This document shows, in pieces, positions 50,719 to 63,213 of a stretch of 64,000 bases of DNA. Origin of the DNA: Erigeron canadensis (lineage: Eukaryota; Streptophyta; Magnoliopsida; Asterales; Asteraceae); NCBI RefSeq assembly GCF_010389155.1, contig NC_057765.1, positions 45,155,559-45,219,558 on the forward strand. The letters run 5' to 3'. The position numbers and the translations under genes are program-made. Under the pieces are notes generated by a model. It was not told the origin of the DNA, ran no database searches, and worked only from the letters and a program-made list of their open reading frames with translations. Every line of letters begins with the position of its first letter. Position 1 is the first letter of the stretch.

Positions 50719-51727
50719 CCAAGTTGTTGCCATTGTTGTATACTGTAAATTGCTGTTATTAATCTTCAAATATTTTCTTTTGTGTGAAAAACGAGAACCA
50801 GGTAAAAGAGAGGCGGTTCTTTAGTATGTGTATCAAAACGACAATTTTTCCTCTGGGTTTAATGTTTCTTTCTTTTACCTTGCCTATATATGGATTAAAT
50901 TGTGTATTTGAGAAATAGAGAAACAGATTTGGTGGGAAAACACAGATTGTAAAGCAAGAACACAGTTGGACAACACATATGTAGTTTTTTGTATGTAATG
51001 ACAATCTTGCCTTCATTTTTGTCTCTTTATAGTTTAATGTATTTGTTTGAACCATGATATGAGTATTTGAGTATATATCTTGTTGATGAAGTATGTGAAA
51101 CTTTTATTAATTTTTTTACATATAGGTAGGTTTTGGACTTGATTGTTGGAATTATGGTTTATAAAATCGTTATAAAAAGAAGAAAAATATGGTTTGAAAG
51201 TTATATAAATAGAAAAATGATTAAAACAAAAAAAAACCTATAAAATATTCCTATAAAATCATAAGAATGCGACGTATGGTATCAGAATTCTTTTTCTTAA
51301 TTTTGCATTTATTCACTTCATTATCTTATGGTTAAAAGAATTATCAAGTCATTTAATTGAGAGAATTAATCATTTTGCATATAATAAGATAAATTTTAAA
51401 AGAAAGAAAAAACCAACGGAAAAGGATTCCTTTAAGTTTTCCCAACTTGACAGTCAAGTTGGGATGATCTTGACTCGTAGATGAAAATCAAAGGTTGAGA
51501 TTTAAATATTATCTTTAAATCTTAACTTTTGATTTTCATTCGAGGGTCAAGATGTTTCCAACTTGATCCGGTTTGGGAGAACTCGAAGGAACCTCCGAAA
51601 CGAAAAGACACACACCTAACCGCTTTTAACGACCTTCCACTCAAACTTGTTTCCAACTGCCCAAACATGTCCTCTTCCTGCTCACATAACTCCCCTCCAC
51701 CAGAAAACCCTAATAACAAGATTCCAT
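50719..51727. other. Intergenic; BSK 3' region, MITE-like palindrome, VCCN1 leader
   Basis: 50719-51060 is probably BSK 3' UTR and flank. 51425-51570 is a palindromic block with GATGAAAATCAAAGGTTGAG near its centre and its inverted counterpart, related to 18711-18890. Just before the gene there is a C-rich 5' leader. Confidence 0.5.
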
Positions 51728-54483
51728 ATGTCAGCCCCCAAACCCCCTTGTTTTCAATCTCAGGCATCTTTCTCATTGTCTCCACAATCCCCAAAAACCC
51801 CCCACCTCCTCCTCAATTTCCCCCTAAAAAAACCATCTTCCAAAATCCTCTGTTCCCAACCACCCACAACCTTAATAACTTCAATCCTGAAATCGATCCC
51901 AGATTGGGCAGACAGCATCAAAGAACGTCGTATGAAACAAACCCGCCCTCTTTACAAACACCAAGACTGGGTTCGACACCGTAGCTCTTACAGACACCTT
52001 CGCCATATGTTGTCCAGTCTTAATTCCAGGGTCATTTTGTCGTTAGTCCCCCCCGTGATCGCTTTTACGTCTTTTGCTGCCGTTGTAGCTACTTATAACA
52101 CTGCAGTCTTGTGGCACTTGTTGCCTGAGTTTCTTCCGGTTCTGAGGGCTTCGTCTTTGCCTTATCAGTTGACTGCCCCCGCCTTGGCGCTGTTGTTGGT
52201 TTTTAGAACGGAAGCTTCGTATTCGAGGTTCGAACAAGGGAGGAAGGCTTGGAGTAAGGTTATTTCGGGTACTAATGATTTTGCTAGACAGGTTATTGCT
52301 AGTGTTGATGATGATTTGTGTTTGAAGACTTCCCTTTTGCAGTATATCGTGGCCTTTCCTGTTGCTCTTAAGGTTTGTATTCCAGCCGGCACTAAATAAT
52401 GTTTCCATTTTAGTTTTTAACTTTGAAGAATGTCGTTGTGAAATTGTACGAGATTGTTTTTTGGCATTTGGGTACTTTGCAAAATGTGTGTTGTATTAAC
52501 GTAGAATTGCCTGAATTACGTTCATAATAACCACAGTGTGGAGGGCCATCTTTAGCAAAATTCCTAGTTTATGCTGTATAAAGCAATTTAATCAGGATGC
52601 AAAGCCAACACAAGCTTTTTTTAACTTCACACCTTTTGGCCAAGTTTCTCATTACTGAGAAATTGCCCTGTCTAGTACAAACAACTGACAATATTGACTC
52701 AGCTTGACCATTAAAAGAAATTTATAATCTTTGACTTACTTGTTAGTTATAGAAAATAATGTTAGCTAAACGGGTAAAGGGAGGAGGATTTCCCTGTTCG
52801 GGTTACCTGGGGTTGGCAAGCCATATTTTTCAATTCAGATGTAGCCCTGATTGGTCCTTAGTTTTTGCCCGGGGCCAATTCTAACCATATCTCTGGGCTT
52901 TAAACCTCTTGTGAGGAAACAAGACTCCTTGCCACTAGACCACTTGGTGATGTTTTGTATTGTTGTATCATAAACAAGAATAGTAGTATTTAGTGATGGC
53001 TTGAACTGTTGTATAATGAACGAGAGAGAAAATGGTAGCTGATTTGTATAAACAAGAAGTACTGTTGTGTCAAAATTCGTATCCTCATTGAATCAGGGAA
53101 GTGGTAGTGTGACCCGATAGTCAAGCTAGACCTTTCTTTTCGTCTGGAATGGTGGAAATAGTATTTGGTGACTTGCCAAAGAGTAGCGTAACTGGAAATA
53201 TAGCATATATTTATTGGTTTGTTTACGGATTTTGCTCAAGAGAATTAATAGTTATAGTAAATGAAAATAGTTTTTGAAAAAACGAAATTGAGTAAATCTA
53301 CCTCCTTCCATAATCAGATAAATGATTTAATTTTTGTAGTCAAATGCATAATTTAAGAATGTATTAGTCTATGTTTAGTTTATTTACCAATCTTTGAATG
53401 CAGTGCCATTTGATTTACGAATCTGATATAGGAAGAGATCTTGAGCATCTGCTTGAGGATGATGATCTAGCAATAGTTCTCAGTTCAAATCATCGTCCAC
53501 GCTGCATCATTCAGTTCATCTCTCAAAGCATGAAGCTGCTTAATTTGGAGGAACCAAAGCGGACTGTATTGGTAAATTTTTACCTGAGAAGTTGTAGATC
53601 TGACCTTAAAGTCAAACATTCTGTTGAGTAAACTTTTGTGTGCATTGAAAAATATGCAGGAATCAAAAGTTACTTGTTTCCATGAAGGTATTGGTGTTTG
53701 TGAACAAATCATGGGCATACCTATCCCTCTTTCGTACACTCGTTTGACCTCAAGATTTCTTGTGCTATGGCATCTTACCCTTCCCATCATACTCTGGGAT
53801 GATTGTAACTGGATTGTGGTTCCTGCTACATTTGTTAGTGCGGCTTCTCTATTCTGCATTGAAGAGGTATCACTCTCTCCATTGACTTTTTCATTTTAAA
53901 AAGACCATACTATTAAAGGTAAAACTACTCAACAAGTAAACGCAATCCCAATGCATTTCTTTTAATTAGTTTTTATGACATGAAATCTACAGTAATGCAT
54001 TTCTTAAAATTTTGGATGGAAATTGAGGATGAATCAAAATTTTAATGTTTATATAGCTCCTTTTGAGATTAAAGCCTTTATAACATATTTTTAAATATGT
54101 TTGAGTTTACTACAGAGAGGGAGTGGCATATATTCATTGAGTTCTAATCGTTCACCTTTGACCAGAAATTTACCTTTAATGTCAAATGGATCAAGTAGTT
54201 GACTTTTTTATGCCCTGTGAAATTGTTTAGACTTGATACTGAACTTGTATGTGGGAACTTGTAGGTGGGAGTTCTCATTGAAGAGCCCTTTCAGATGCTT
54301 GCTCTGGATGAGCTTTGCATACGAACTTGTGACCATGTACAAGAGGCAATGAAAAGCGAGAATAAGATACGAGAAACTTTAATACTGAAGAAAGAGGCTA
54401 AATCCAGGAACCTGTCACCAAATGGGCACCCAACATCTGGATACGAACATAATACTCCACCTAACAGTTCTAACTCACGATAG
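51728..54483 (+). CDS. VCCN1: Chloroplast bestrophin-like anion channel (VCCN1/UPF0187)
   Basis: Exons: 51728-52372, 53404-53571, 53660-53866, 54265-54483; all GT-AG and phase 0, giving 412 aa, as for Arabidopsis VCCN1 (about 410). The Ser/Pro/Thr-rich first 65 residues look like a chloroplast transit peptide. The bestrophin/UPF0187 domain follows: PDWADSIKERR, DWVRHRSSYRHLRHML, hydrophobic SLVPPVIAFTSFAAVVATY, then a LALLLVFRTEASYSRFEQGR segment with RKAWSKVISGTNDFARQ. A second hydrophobic pair lies around FLVLWHLTLPIILWD and a GVLIEEPFQMLALDELC end marks the family. The family is known for voltage-dependent thylakoid chloride channels that tune photosynthesis to light changes. The start is the first in-frame ATG after an upstream stop at 51617-51619. 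Intron 1 contains a SINE-like segment. Confidence 0.92.
52835..52950 (-). repeat. tRNA-derived SINE-like segment in VCCN1 intron 1
   Basis: On the minus strand AAGTGGTCTAGTGGCAAGGA is an A box and GAGGTTTAAAGCCC a slightly altered B box about 30 bp later. Antisense to the gene. Confidence 0.55.
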
Positions 54484-55220
54484 GTGTTCACAAGCCTATG
54501 TTGGTTGCTTCACTTGCATCCGCTCATTGAGACCCAAAATCACATTTTCATTTTTTCACTGCAAAAAAAATGACCAAAACGAATGGCACCGCACATTTTG
54601 TATCCTGGCCAGGCCTGTTGTAGCTATAGATTTGTTAGGTTATATAAATGTGTAGCATATTTGTTTAATAAAATTTGGAGGTTGTTGAAAAACTTCATTA
54701 TAGAAAACTTGGGAAAATACTAACTACAACCCTAGGGGTTGCTCGTTAGTGCATAAAAAGTTGTATTTTTCATAACAAAAGCTCAACCCTTGGATATTAT
54801 GGTAAAAGTACAACCATGTTATGAACATTAATGTCATTAGCATTTAGCAGAATCATGTAAGCTTCATTTGTGAATCGGTTTCCCTTTTCATTGTTAGACT
54901 GAGGGAGGCCATTGAAAAAGCTTGTGGTTAATAGACCCTGAGTTGTAATGTAGACTGGATCATTGACGACAGTTCATAAATTGACTCATAAGATTCTGAT
55001 TGATGATTTTCTAAATTTATTCACTGCTTGGTAGTAAGAAAACTACACCATAGTCCAATTGTATAACTACGTATATGGCCCATGCTCGTCATGGATCAAG
55101 TTGGTAACATTTTGACTAATGACCTCTGGATCAAGTGACATGGGGGTTTCATAAAATTGAGTCTAGAGGGGGGGGGGGGGGGGGGGGGGGTGGTGGTTAT
55201 GGAAATTAATGGTATATAAA

Positions 55221-55542
55221 GGTGCGTTTCGTTTAAGAAAACTTTCATGTTTTCCATTTTTACTTTTCAAGAAAATATAAAAATCAGGAAAGACGTCCAA
55301 ATTGTATTTTTTTAAAAAAGTTTTTTATTGTAACATAAAACACTATTTTTCACTTTTCTATGGAAAACTAGAAATTTTTTTTTTATTCTTTTCCATTTTT
55401 CCTTTTTCATTTTCAAAATTTTGAAAACCTCACATTGTTTTTCATTTTATGGTTTTGAACGCGTTTTCAAAATTTTTATTTGTTTTTTAGAGATAAAAAA
55501 CTTCAGGCAACTAAAAAACATTTTTCGCAATTAAATGCGCTG
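55221..55542. mobile_element. MITE related to the copies at 4574 and 22550
   Basis: The ends GGTGCGTTTCGTTTAAG and CAATTAAATGCGCTG are imperfect inverted repeats; the interior has the same GAAAACTAGAAA and TTTTCCATTTTT words. Non-coding. Confidence 0.5.
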
Positions 55543-56108
55543 TGATTTTTTTTTTTAATAAAAAAGGGTTAGATAACACAGATTTGTTATAAATGTGAAC
55601 AGTCACATTGACTAGCATTATTTTATGAAGTCAAACCCGGGCCATAATGTCAACTTATTCATGATACATTATTGTTATTACTTGTTTTGACCGACTCGAT
55701 TTTAATGGCTTGCACGTCTATCATCGAGACCCCTAACGTATTATATAACTTGAAAGATCTTGTCTCCAAATAGAATGTAAAGTGATACGAGTAGTATTTT
55801 AAGCATCCCATGATGGACGGACGGACGTGATTAGTTTGTCGGATCTCTCATTATTTGTATGTCATGGGTGAGATAGATTTGTACATCATTCTTTACAAAA
55901 TTTAGCCTTAGCCCGTAGGTTATCAAACATGCTTTAGTTAAAATCTTAATACGGATGAAACATGTTTGGTCCACTAAAAAAGGAATCGGCTCCCATATTT
56001 CATTATAAACTAGTATCAACAAATCCTCTAATTAATTAATTCATAGATGTTTATGATATTCAATAATCCCGTAGTAAAAAGATTTTAATGTCTCTAACAT
56101 ATATATAT

Positions 56109-56272
56109 GGGAAAATGATTTATGATGTTAACATCATCTTGGTTGGATGATGTTGTTTTCACAAACTAACCTAAATCATTTTTTACACATGTCAAAAAGC
56201 CCCTCATGATTTTAATGATTTGTGAAAGCAACATCATCCAACCAAAATAATGTTAACATCATCCAAGTTATC

Positions 56273-56274
<2 letters not shown>
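56109..56274. mobile_element. MITE with GGGAAAATGATTTATGATG termini
   Basis: The left arm (GGGA...GATGTTAACATCATCTTGG, then TTGGATGATGTTG) and the right arm (CAACATCATCCAA, then a GTTAACATCATCCAAG segment and TCCC) are inverted repeats over about 55 bp. Total 166 bp. Confidence 0.65.
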
Positions 56275-56309
<35 letters not shown>

Positions 56310-56420
56310 TATAATAAATGTCATGCGCAACGTATGAGCCTTTCTTGTAAAACAAAAACACAAAATGTACGAGTTGTTGGACAAGATGTCGACCATTTAT
56401 TGAATTTGGTGTTCTAGTTC

Positions 56421-56451
<31 letters not shown>

Positions 56452-56453
56452 GG

Positions 56454-56932
56454 TAAAGTTATTTTGAGAACCCTTTTTTTTGCGAGAACCTTTGAAAACT
56501 TTTCAAATCAAGCCCAACCGATGATTGTTCTTTATATGGAAATTGTTTTTTGATTGTTTTATGAATAACTTATGTGTAATTTTGAAGTTTATAATTGTGC
56601 AGAGCATGGATTATCATCTGTTATACAATTATGTGGAGATTTGGATTCTTGATCACATGTGCACGAATATTGCTATGATCACATATATGCAAGTCGATCA
56701 CATGTAATCATAGCAATATTCGTGCACATGTGATCAAAAATTAAAATTTCCACATAATTGTATAACGGATGATAATCCATGCCTCCATACAATTATAAAC
56801 TTCAATATTGCACATAAGTTATTCAGAAAACAATCAAATAACAATTTTCATATAAAAAACAATCATCAGTTGGGCTTGATTTGAAAAGTTCTCAAAGGTT
56901 CTCACAAAAAAAGTTTCTCAAAATAACTTTTC
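56454..56932. mobile_element. Large fold-back element, arms of about 225 bp
   Basis: From AAAGTTATTTTGAGAAC at the left to GTTCTCAAAATAACTTT-like sequence at the right, nearly all of the 480 bp is one long imperfect inverted repeat centred near 56695. It is inserted between (TA)n runs (56425-56450 and 56935-56953). No coding. A transcript through it would form a long hairpin. Confidence 0.78.
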
Positions 56933-57647
56933 AATATATATATATATATATATTAAAAAAAAAACATAGAACATATGAGTCGCGGGACAGTTTGGTAGGG
57001 GTCTGGTGTAGCCTTCAAGCTAGATGATGACTTTTGCGTTAGCCCAGGTTCAATGGTTAATTGGCTGGTCCCTTCTTTGATACCTTAATAATTTAGGTAG
57101 CTAGGATCACAGCAGCTTCCTAATATCTATCTATCGGTTTAATTACTGATAAGGTAGGCGTGTCCGTTAGTTAATAATATCTAAATTTGCTTTAGACCTC
57201 TCAAAAATATATATCATACTTTCGGTACGTTTATATATATATATCAAGTGTTCGATAAGCCAACCCTCTCATAGAATTGAATGTTTTTTATATATGTTTT
57301 TACATCCATTATATATACCTTTTCAACCATACCTGATCGATCGATGGGCTTAATTAATCTGTACGTGAATGTGTGATCATGCTTAGGTGTTGACTTTCTG
57401 AACGCTTTTTAATCTATTGAAATTAAATAGTATCATACACAACAAATATTTAAAAAAATTAAAAAATGTTCCCTCTAGTCAAGCCTTGAAAAGGTTCAAC
57501 TATTTAAACAACACAAATGACAGAAACTCTTTATAGTATACTAGTGATTTAAAACTGAAAGAATTTTATTGCAAAACAACTGCATTTTTAATTTTGTATG
57601 CAGCTAGGACCAAACTTGAAAAACACTTTGTAGTAAGGAAAAAAAAC

Positions 57648-60489
57648 ATGGAGGATTTACAAGAGATTAATTGTGATACGGCCTGTTTTCAGTCATCATC
57701 ATCATCATCCATGATGGATCATGATCAATCGGCACCGACAACACCAGCAAGTGACAATAATAATAATAATAATAATTCATTTGGTTATTGTAGGACCAAC
57801 TCTTCATCAGGTTTTTCTGAGCAATCATCAACTGATCATGATTTCAATAGCTGTTCATCAGAGGCAAATTCTCCGGTATGCTGGCCAGGCACCAGGAAAT
57901 CACCTTACTGCAGGCCAACCCTTTCGAGATTTGCTGGAGGAATCAACAAGTATCTTAATCTCAAGGATAATGATCATCATAAGGTCATCAATAATGATCA
58001 AGCACCTACTGATTTGGGTTAGTTTTTTTAAAATTACTTTGTTAATCTTAGTCGAGAATATTATTGTCGGTCGGGTGGTGCAAACTCAGCCCAATTCCAC
58101 GTTGGAGATTGTAAGAACTTATGGGTTATTACTTGTATCAGCCAGTTGGTTTTAGAGCTTATTTGTTAAAACATTAGTAATTAATTGGATGGGCTATAGT
58201 TAAGTATCAGTATCCATTTCATTGTCGATGCAACAAATTAATCTTTAAAAGTATACATTCCTGCTTGCTGCTGCAGAGCTTGAAATGATCAAGGAAAGAT
58301 TTTCGAAGCTTTTGTTGGGGGAGGATATGTCAGGCGGTGGCAAAGGCGTTTCCACTGCAGTTACTGTCTCTAATGCTATCACAAATCTCTATGGTATCTA
58401 CTCATCTTGTCTCCAAACCATAACTTAACACATAGCATATATATTGCCTATAGACAATGAGTTGCATCCTTTAATTACCATAATTTGTACACTGTAGTTT
58501 CTATGTTTGGGCAGCACCAGAGGTTGGAACCGTTGTATCGTGATAACAAGATGATGTGGAAAAGGGAAATGACTTGCTTGTTATCTGTATGTGATTACAT
58601 TGTTGAATTTGTCCCAGCTTCACAAAACGGAGCATCCATGGAGGTACGGTTATAACTAAATGTTGTTCTGCAAGTGTCAACTAGCATGGTCTTCCATTTA
58701 CGTTTTGACTATTTGTTTGAATATGTCTACTCTTGCAAATCTTTTTCGCAAGAACAGATCGATATTATTTTGCAATGATGTCTCACCTGCAACAATACAA
58801 ATGTCGGTCAATTATGATTATTATCCATTTTCTTGTTGGAACATCGTGATGGGTTATATATGTTCAAACTTCTTTCTTTCAGATGATGATTAGCAGGCCA
58901 AGATCAGATATAGATATCAACCTTCCCGCGTTAGTTAAGCTCGATGCACTTCTCATTGTAAGGCCATATTTCAATCCTAGCTTTGTTTTGGTGATCATAT
59001 TGGACAAAAGTATTAGTAAGTTACGCATGATTATAGTGCAATTTGTAAAATTTGTTTTGCTGTTGTTTTATCAACAAAATCATATTCACGTCTTATCAAA
59101 TGACTATTCAATTAGTAAAACAACGGTTCTTTAGCCACAAAAAAACATACTTCTTAATCATAATGATTGTCTAAATGAGTCTTCTGTTTCCATTGCAGGA
59201 AATATTGGAGAGTTTCCAAGAAACAGAATTTTGGTATGACGAACAAGGAAGCATGTCAGGACACTCAGGGACTGGATCTTTTAGACAAACTCCTCGGCCT
59301 CGGAGGAAAGAAGAGAAGTGGTGGCTGCCCGTCCCATGTGTTTCAGCAGAAGGCCTTTCAGAGATGGCCAAGAAGCATTTGAGACAGAAACGTGATGCAG
59401 CAAATCAAATATACAAAGCTGCAATGGCTATCAACAATAGTGTTCTTGCCGATATGGAAATCCCACGCACGTATATTGCTTCCCTTCCTAAGGTTTCACC
59501 CTCCATATATCAACCTCACTGTTAACAAGTAATTATGTAAATTTGCCTTTGTTATAAGAAAATACCAAAAAAAACTACTCTAAGTTGCACTTTGTTATCC
59601 AAACACATGTTTGCAGATACTTGATTCATTGTGGTTCACTACTCTTGTATAATTCACAATCCAAGAACCGCTTAAATTTGCAGTCTTTTGAAGCTTTTAT
59701 GTGTTTGTTTTCAGAGTGGAAGAACAAGTGTAGGGGATACCATATATCGGTACATGACTTCCACAAGCAGATTCTCCCCTGAACATCTTCTCGATTGTCT
59801 CAACATAAGCTCGGAACATGAAGCCCTTGAGTTAGCCGATCGTGTTGAGGCCTCCATGTTCACATGGAGGCAAAAAGCATGCTCAAGTTTTCCAAACTCA
59901 TCATGGGAATTGGTTAAAGAACACATGGAGGGCGAAAAGAACGTGGTGCTAGCCGAAAGAGCGGAAATATTATTTTTCAGCCTAAAACAACGCTTCCCCA
60001 AACTTGCACAAACAACACTAGACACGACCAAAATTCAATACAACAGAGTAAGTGCATATATGAAACTATTTTTCATTCTTTATGAACAATTTTTTAATTA
60101 GTTGGAGACATGAATTAATGAATGATCAAATTTTCTAATAATAGGCATACTACTTCATTTTCTATGGTAAACAAAGTATTGCAGAAATGTGAAAAACAAT
60201 GTAAAAGTAAGTGAAATTTCTGACAAAAAAAAAAGTGTCCAAGTTGTACAAATGGTTCTTGTACATCTCAATAATCAATTTACTTGGTTTTTTCACCTAA
60301 AGTAATTTTAGTTTTACAACTATATATTGTAGTTTGAAATGGTGATTATGATTGTAGGATGTGGGACAAGCTATATTGGAGAGCTACTCAAGGGTTTTGG
60401 AAGGTTTAGCATATAATATTGTTGGTTGGGTGGAAGATGTATTGTTTGTAGACCATTCCGTGACAAACCAACAACATCAAGACTCTTAG
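57648..60489 (+). CDS. ROPGEF: Rop guanine-nucleotide exchange factor (RopGEF, PRONE domain)
   Basis: Exons: 57648-58017, 58277-58393, 58498-58643, 58883-58957, 59199-59492, 59715-60047, 60358-60489; all GT-AG and in phase, 488 aa. The first 120 residues are low-complexity Ser/Asn (TCA and AAT triplet runs) and likely a variable regulatory tail. The PRONE domain runs from about 124 ([20 protein letters not shown], then [76 protein letters not shown]) to about 470 and is complete. It activates ROP/RAC small GTPases by GDP/GTP exchange, downstream of receptor-like kinases at the plasma membrane. The C-terminal tail after PRONE is short (about 20 aa), so the autoinhibitory tail of some RopGEFs is missing. 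The upstream frame is open without an ATG, so 57648 is the start. Confidence 0.93.
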
Positions 60490-60745
60490 TTATTGTTAAC
60501 CTGCCTCTGCCTGCCTTATTTTTGCAAGATATACATATATTTTTGTACGTTTAGACATACTCTATCAATTTCTTCTTCTGCCTATTTGTATATAGAAATG
60601 ATGATTAGTTAGTCCAATTAAGCTTATCACTAAACATATCTGGTTATGTTTTGCCCAGCTAACTCGAGACGTTGATCATACAATTATGGTTAATTATTGA
60701 TTTTCTTAGTGGTCCGAGGACAACCTTTTAATTAGCTAGGCATAA

Positions 60746-61234
60746 CTAGGGCTGTAAACGAACTGAACAGTTCACGAATAGTTCATGAACCGTTCGGCGG
60801 GAAGTTCGTTCGTGTTCGTTCGTTTAGTTAAATGAACGGACATGAACAAAGCTCTCGTTCGTTCATTTACGTTCGTGAACATTCGTTCATTTATGTTCAT
60901 GAACTGTCGTTCGTGAACAATAGTTTGTTTATGTTCGTGAACATTTGTTCGTTATGTTCATTTATAAATATAAATATTTGTTTTATATAATATACATATT
61001 ATTAATACCTAACTATTTAAGAAAAAGTTTAAATAAAAATAGTTAATTTATAAATATTTCGTTCGTTTGTGTTCGTTCATTAGTGTTCGTTCGTTTGTGT
61101 TCGTGAACAGTCGTTCATGAACACAAACGGCCGAACATGAACAAGTCACTTTGTTCGTTTATATGTTCGTGAACCGTTCGTTTAACTTAACGAACGGACA
61201 TGAACAAGGTCTCGTTCGGTTCGTTTACAGCCCC
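60746..61234. mobile_element. hAT-type MITE with 8-bp target duplication
   Basis: 489 bp, ends CTAGGGCTGTAAACGAAC and GTTCGTTTACAGCCCC, flanked by AGGCATAA on both sides (60738-60745 and 61235-61242). An 8-bp duplication is diagnostic of hAT. The interior consists largely of GTTCGTTCGTGTTCGTTCGT-type repeats in both orientations. No transposase. Confidence 0.87.
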
Positions 61235-61242
61235 AGGCATAA

Positions 61243-61768
61243 GTAAGTCTATTCTTACAAGGTATAAAGTTGATACTACTCATTGGGGTGCATGTTTGTT
61301 GCATTATAGGCGTCTTTCTAAAATTAGAATGGTGATGTACTAGATATAAAGATTAACTAAATAAGCATAACATCCAATACAATTGAATTGATGATGATAA
61401 TGATGATATTGTTGGATGGTGATCATCTGAATATATATCATATGATGATGATTGACAAAGGATTGAACCTTAAAATTTTGGTGTGTTAAAAGTAAGTCAA
61501 TAGTCTTGGTTTAATTACAAAGGATTGAACCTTTTTTAAGATATATACATATATATCTCACCGTTCTTATAAAAAGCTCATGTTTAGTGATTTGAAAGAT
61601 TATACTATCAAGATCGTTCATATATCTCAATGCGCTAGAACCTCGATCACTTTATATATATATGCTTGCTTCAATAATGATTTATACATGAATGCATCAA
61701 TATATTAAAAGTTGCTAATTATACGATTCTTATAAAAAGCTCATTTTTAGGATGGATGGGTGGGTGGT
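61243..61768. other. Intergenic; no gene seen
   Basis: AT-rich with TGATGATAATGATGA-type runs. AAAGGATTGAACCTT occurs twice (about 61458 and 61519), and CTTATAAAAAGCTCAT twice (about 61566 and 61730). Confidence 0.45.
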
Positions 61769-62032
61769 TCATACATCAGTCAAGGAACCACTCCTAAGCC
61801 TTAAAGGACCCCGGGAGGGCTTCTTCTTCTTGTTTGATGAGGAGGAGGACTTGAGAGCTTCAAGTAATTTTGGGTTGCATTTTTTATGATCATCATCTCC
61901 TCCTCCTAATTTGTTTTGTGCTTCCAAGCATTTCCTTACAGCTTCATTCATCACACTATTACCGCCGCTGATGGGACCAGCTGCAGCATTATTCTTGACT
62001 TTCTCGGAGCCACCATCCACCTCCCCTTCCAT
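61769..62032 (-). CDS. Small conserved-looking protein, 87 aa, unknown function
   Basis: Single open frame on the minus strand. The acidic N-terminus MEGEVDGGSEKVKNN is followed by a VMNEAVRKCLEAQNKL helix, a second Cys in DDHKKCNPKLLEALKS, a Ser/Lys-rich stretch and the end GPLRLRSGSLTDV. The helix with one Cys and a second Cys downstream resembles small plant proteins with a CLEENKGD-like motif and a conserved RSGSLTDV tail; I recall such proteins but cannot name their function. No signal peptide or membrane segment. Codon use and a sharp conserved-looking C-terminus favour a real gene. Confidence 0.65.
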   Translation of the reverse strand: MEGEVDGGSEKVKNNAAAGPISGGNSVMNEAVRKCLEAQNKLGGGDDDHKKCNPKLLEALKSSSSSNKKKKPSRGPLRLRSGSLTDV

Positions 62033-62039
62033 TCTTGAT

Positions 62040-63210
62040 CACCCTAGCTAGCTAGCTCCTCTGCAAATTAACCAACAAACTTCAACCAAAAAAAAAAGCA
62101 TCAAATTCAATAATTACTTGGACGGACCCATGTATGGACCAGAAAACAAGAATTTAGTTACAAAAAGCAAGAAAATAAAAGCTAAAAAAACCAATTAATT
62201 ATTTTTTTTTCACTGATAGAAAAGTAGAAAATTATATATTTCTACACTTACTCTAATAAATAGATGATTGTCACTGTGTAGAAAAAAACACACAGAAACA
62301 AGCACTTTTTTGTAATTTTATAGAAGAAGAAGATGATGATGAATTGTGAGTGAATAATCACTTCACAAAACATGCAATTTCCAACTGGTGCATTATTATT
62401 ATTGTTAGAAGATAGAGGAGGGTGGGGGGAAGGTCTTGTTATTTTTGTGACATAATTTTGTGGGGTCTACTTTGTAACTCAACCACTTTTTTAATCCCAC
62501 ATATATATATTATGATTTTTTATTTTATAAAGTACTGCTGTAGTTTGTTTGGATTAGTTTGACTGATAGATGGCTACGTACTTTACGGAATCATCAACAT
62601 CAACAAAAGTAAAGTACCACACTTTCTTTTCCTGCTTTTTGCACCCCCATCGTAAAGTCGTTGGTTGGACAAGTCGTTGGGATCATACATAACAAGAGTT
62701 TGAGAAGCCTTGGGGTGGTTATGGTACGAAAGTGGTGTTAGGATTATGAAGTAGTGATGATATGGGGCTTGGAGTAGTAACATTGAAGTTACTACTATGA
62801 CACTCAACTGACTTCAACTAATCTACGTGTCTGTTGAGTATTAATAATGAAAGTTAAAACATGACCTGCCTTCAAGCTCTCATGCAACTTTTAGCGGCTA
62901 AAAAATCCATTACACATGGGTCTGGAACTGTCAGTTAGCCATTATACCTTTGTAAACTCTTGTTATGTTTCCCTATATATATAATTATGAACATGAACAT
63001 ACCATACATATAATCCGGAAACACTTCACATTATTATACACAGACACACATTATCAACTCTGAACGTTACACAGAAGTCTTTTTTAAGATCACGATACTG
63101 CATTTTAAGATAAATCAAGCAACATACCATTTCATGGAGAAGACACTAATTCATTTCCTAATGACATTCTATCTAACAAGGTTTACATATTTCACCTACT
63201 GCATAAGCCA
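62040..63210. other. Intergenic; promoter of the small gene, no other gene seen
   Basis: 62040-62100 is probably the 5' leader of the minus-strand small gene. The rest shows no coding signal, except short ORFs without recognisable content. Confidence 0.45.
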
Positions 63211-63213
63211 TTA

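Larger units (their letters stand above)
54484..57647. other. Intergenic; MITEs, poly-G run and fold-back elements
   Basis: No gene is supported. 55168-55190 is a run of 23 G. 55221-55542 is a copy of the GCGTTTAGTT MITE (ends GGTGCGTTTCGTTT and TTAAATGCGC). (TA)n microsatellites flank two fold-back elements. 57300-57647 is the RopGEF promoter and leader. Confidence 0.55.

Noticed and set aside
51529..51984. 151-codon Pro-rich ORF overlapping VCCN1 exon 1
   Set aside because: It is in another frame over the C-rich transit-peptide region; the bestrophin domain needs the 51728 frame.
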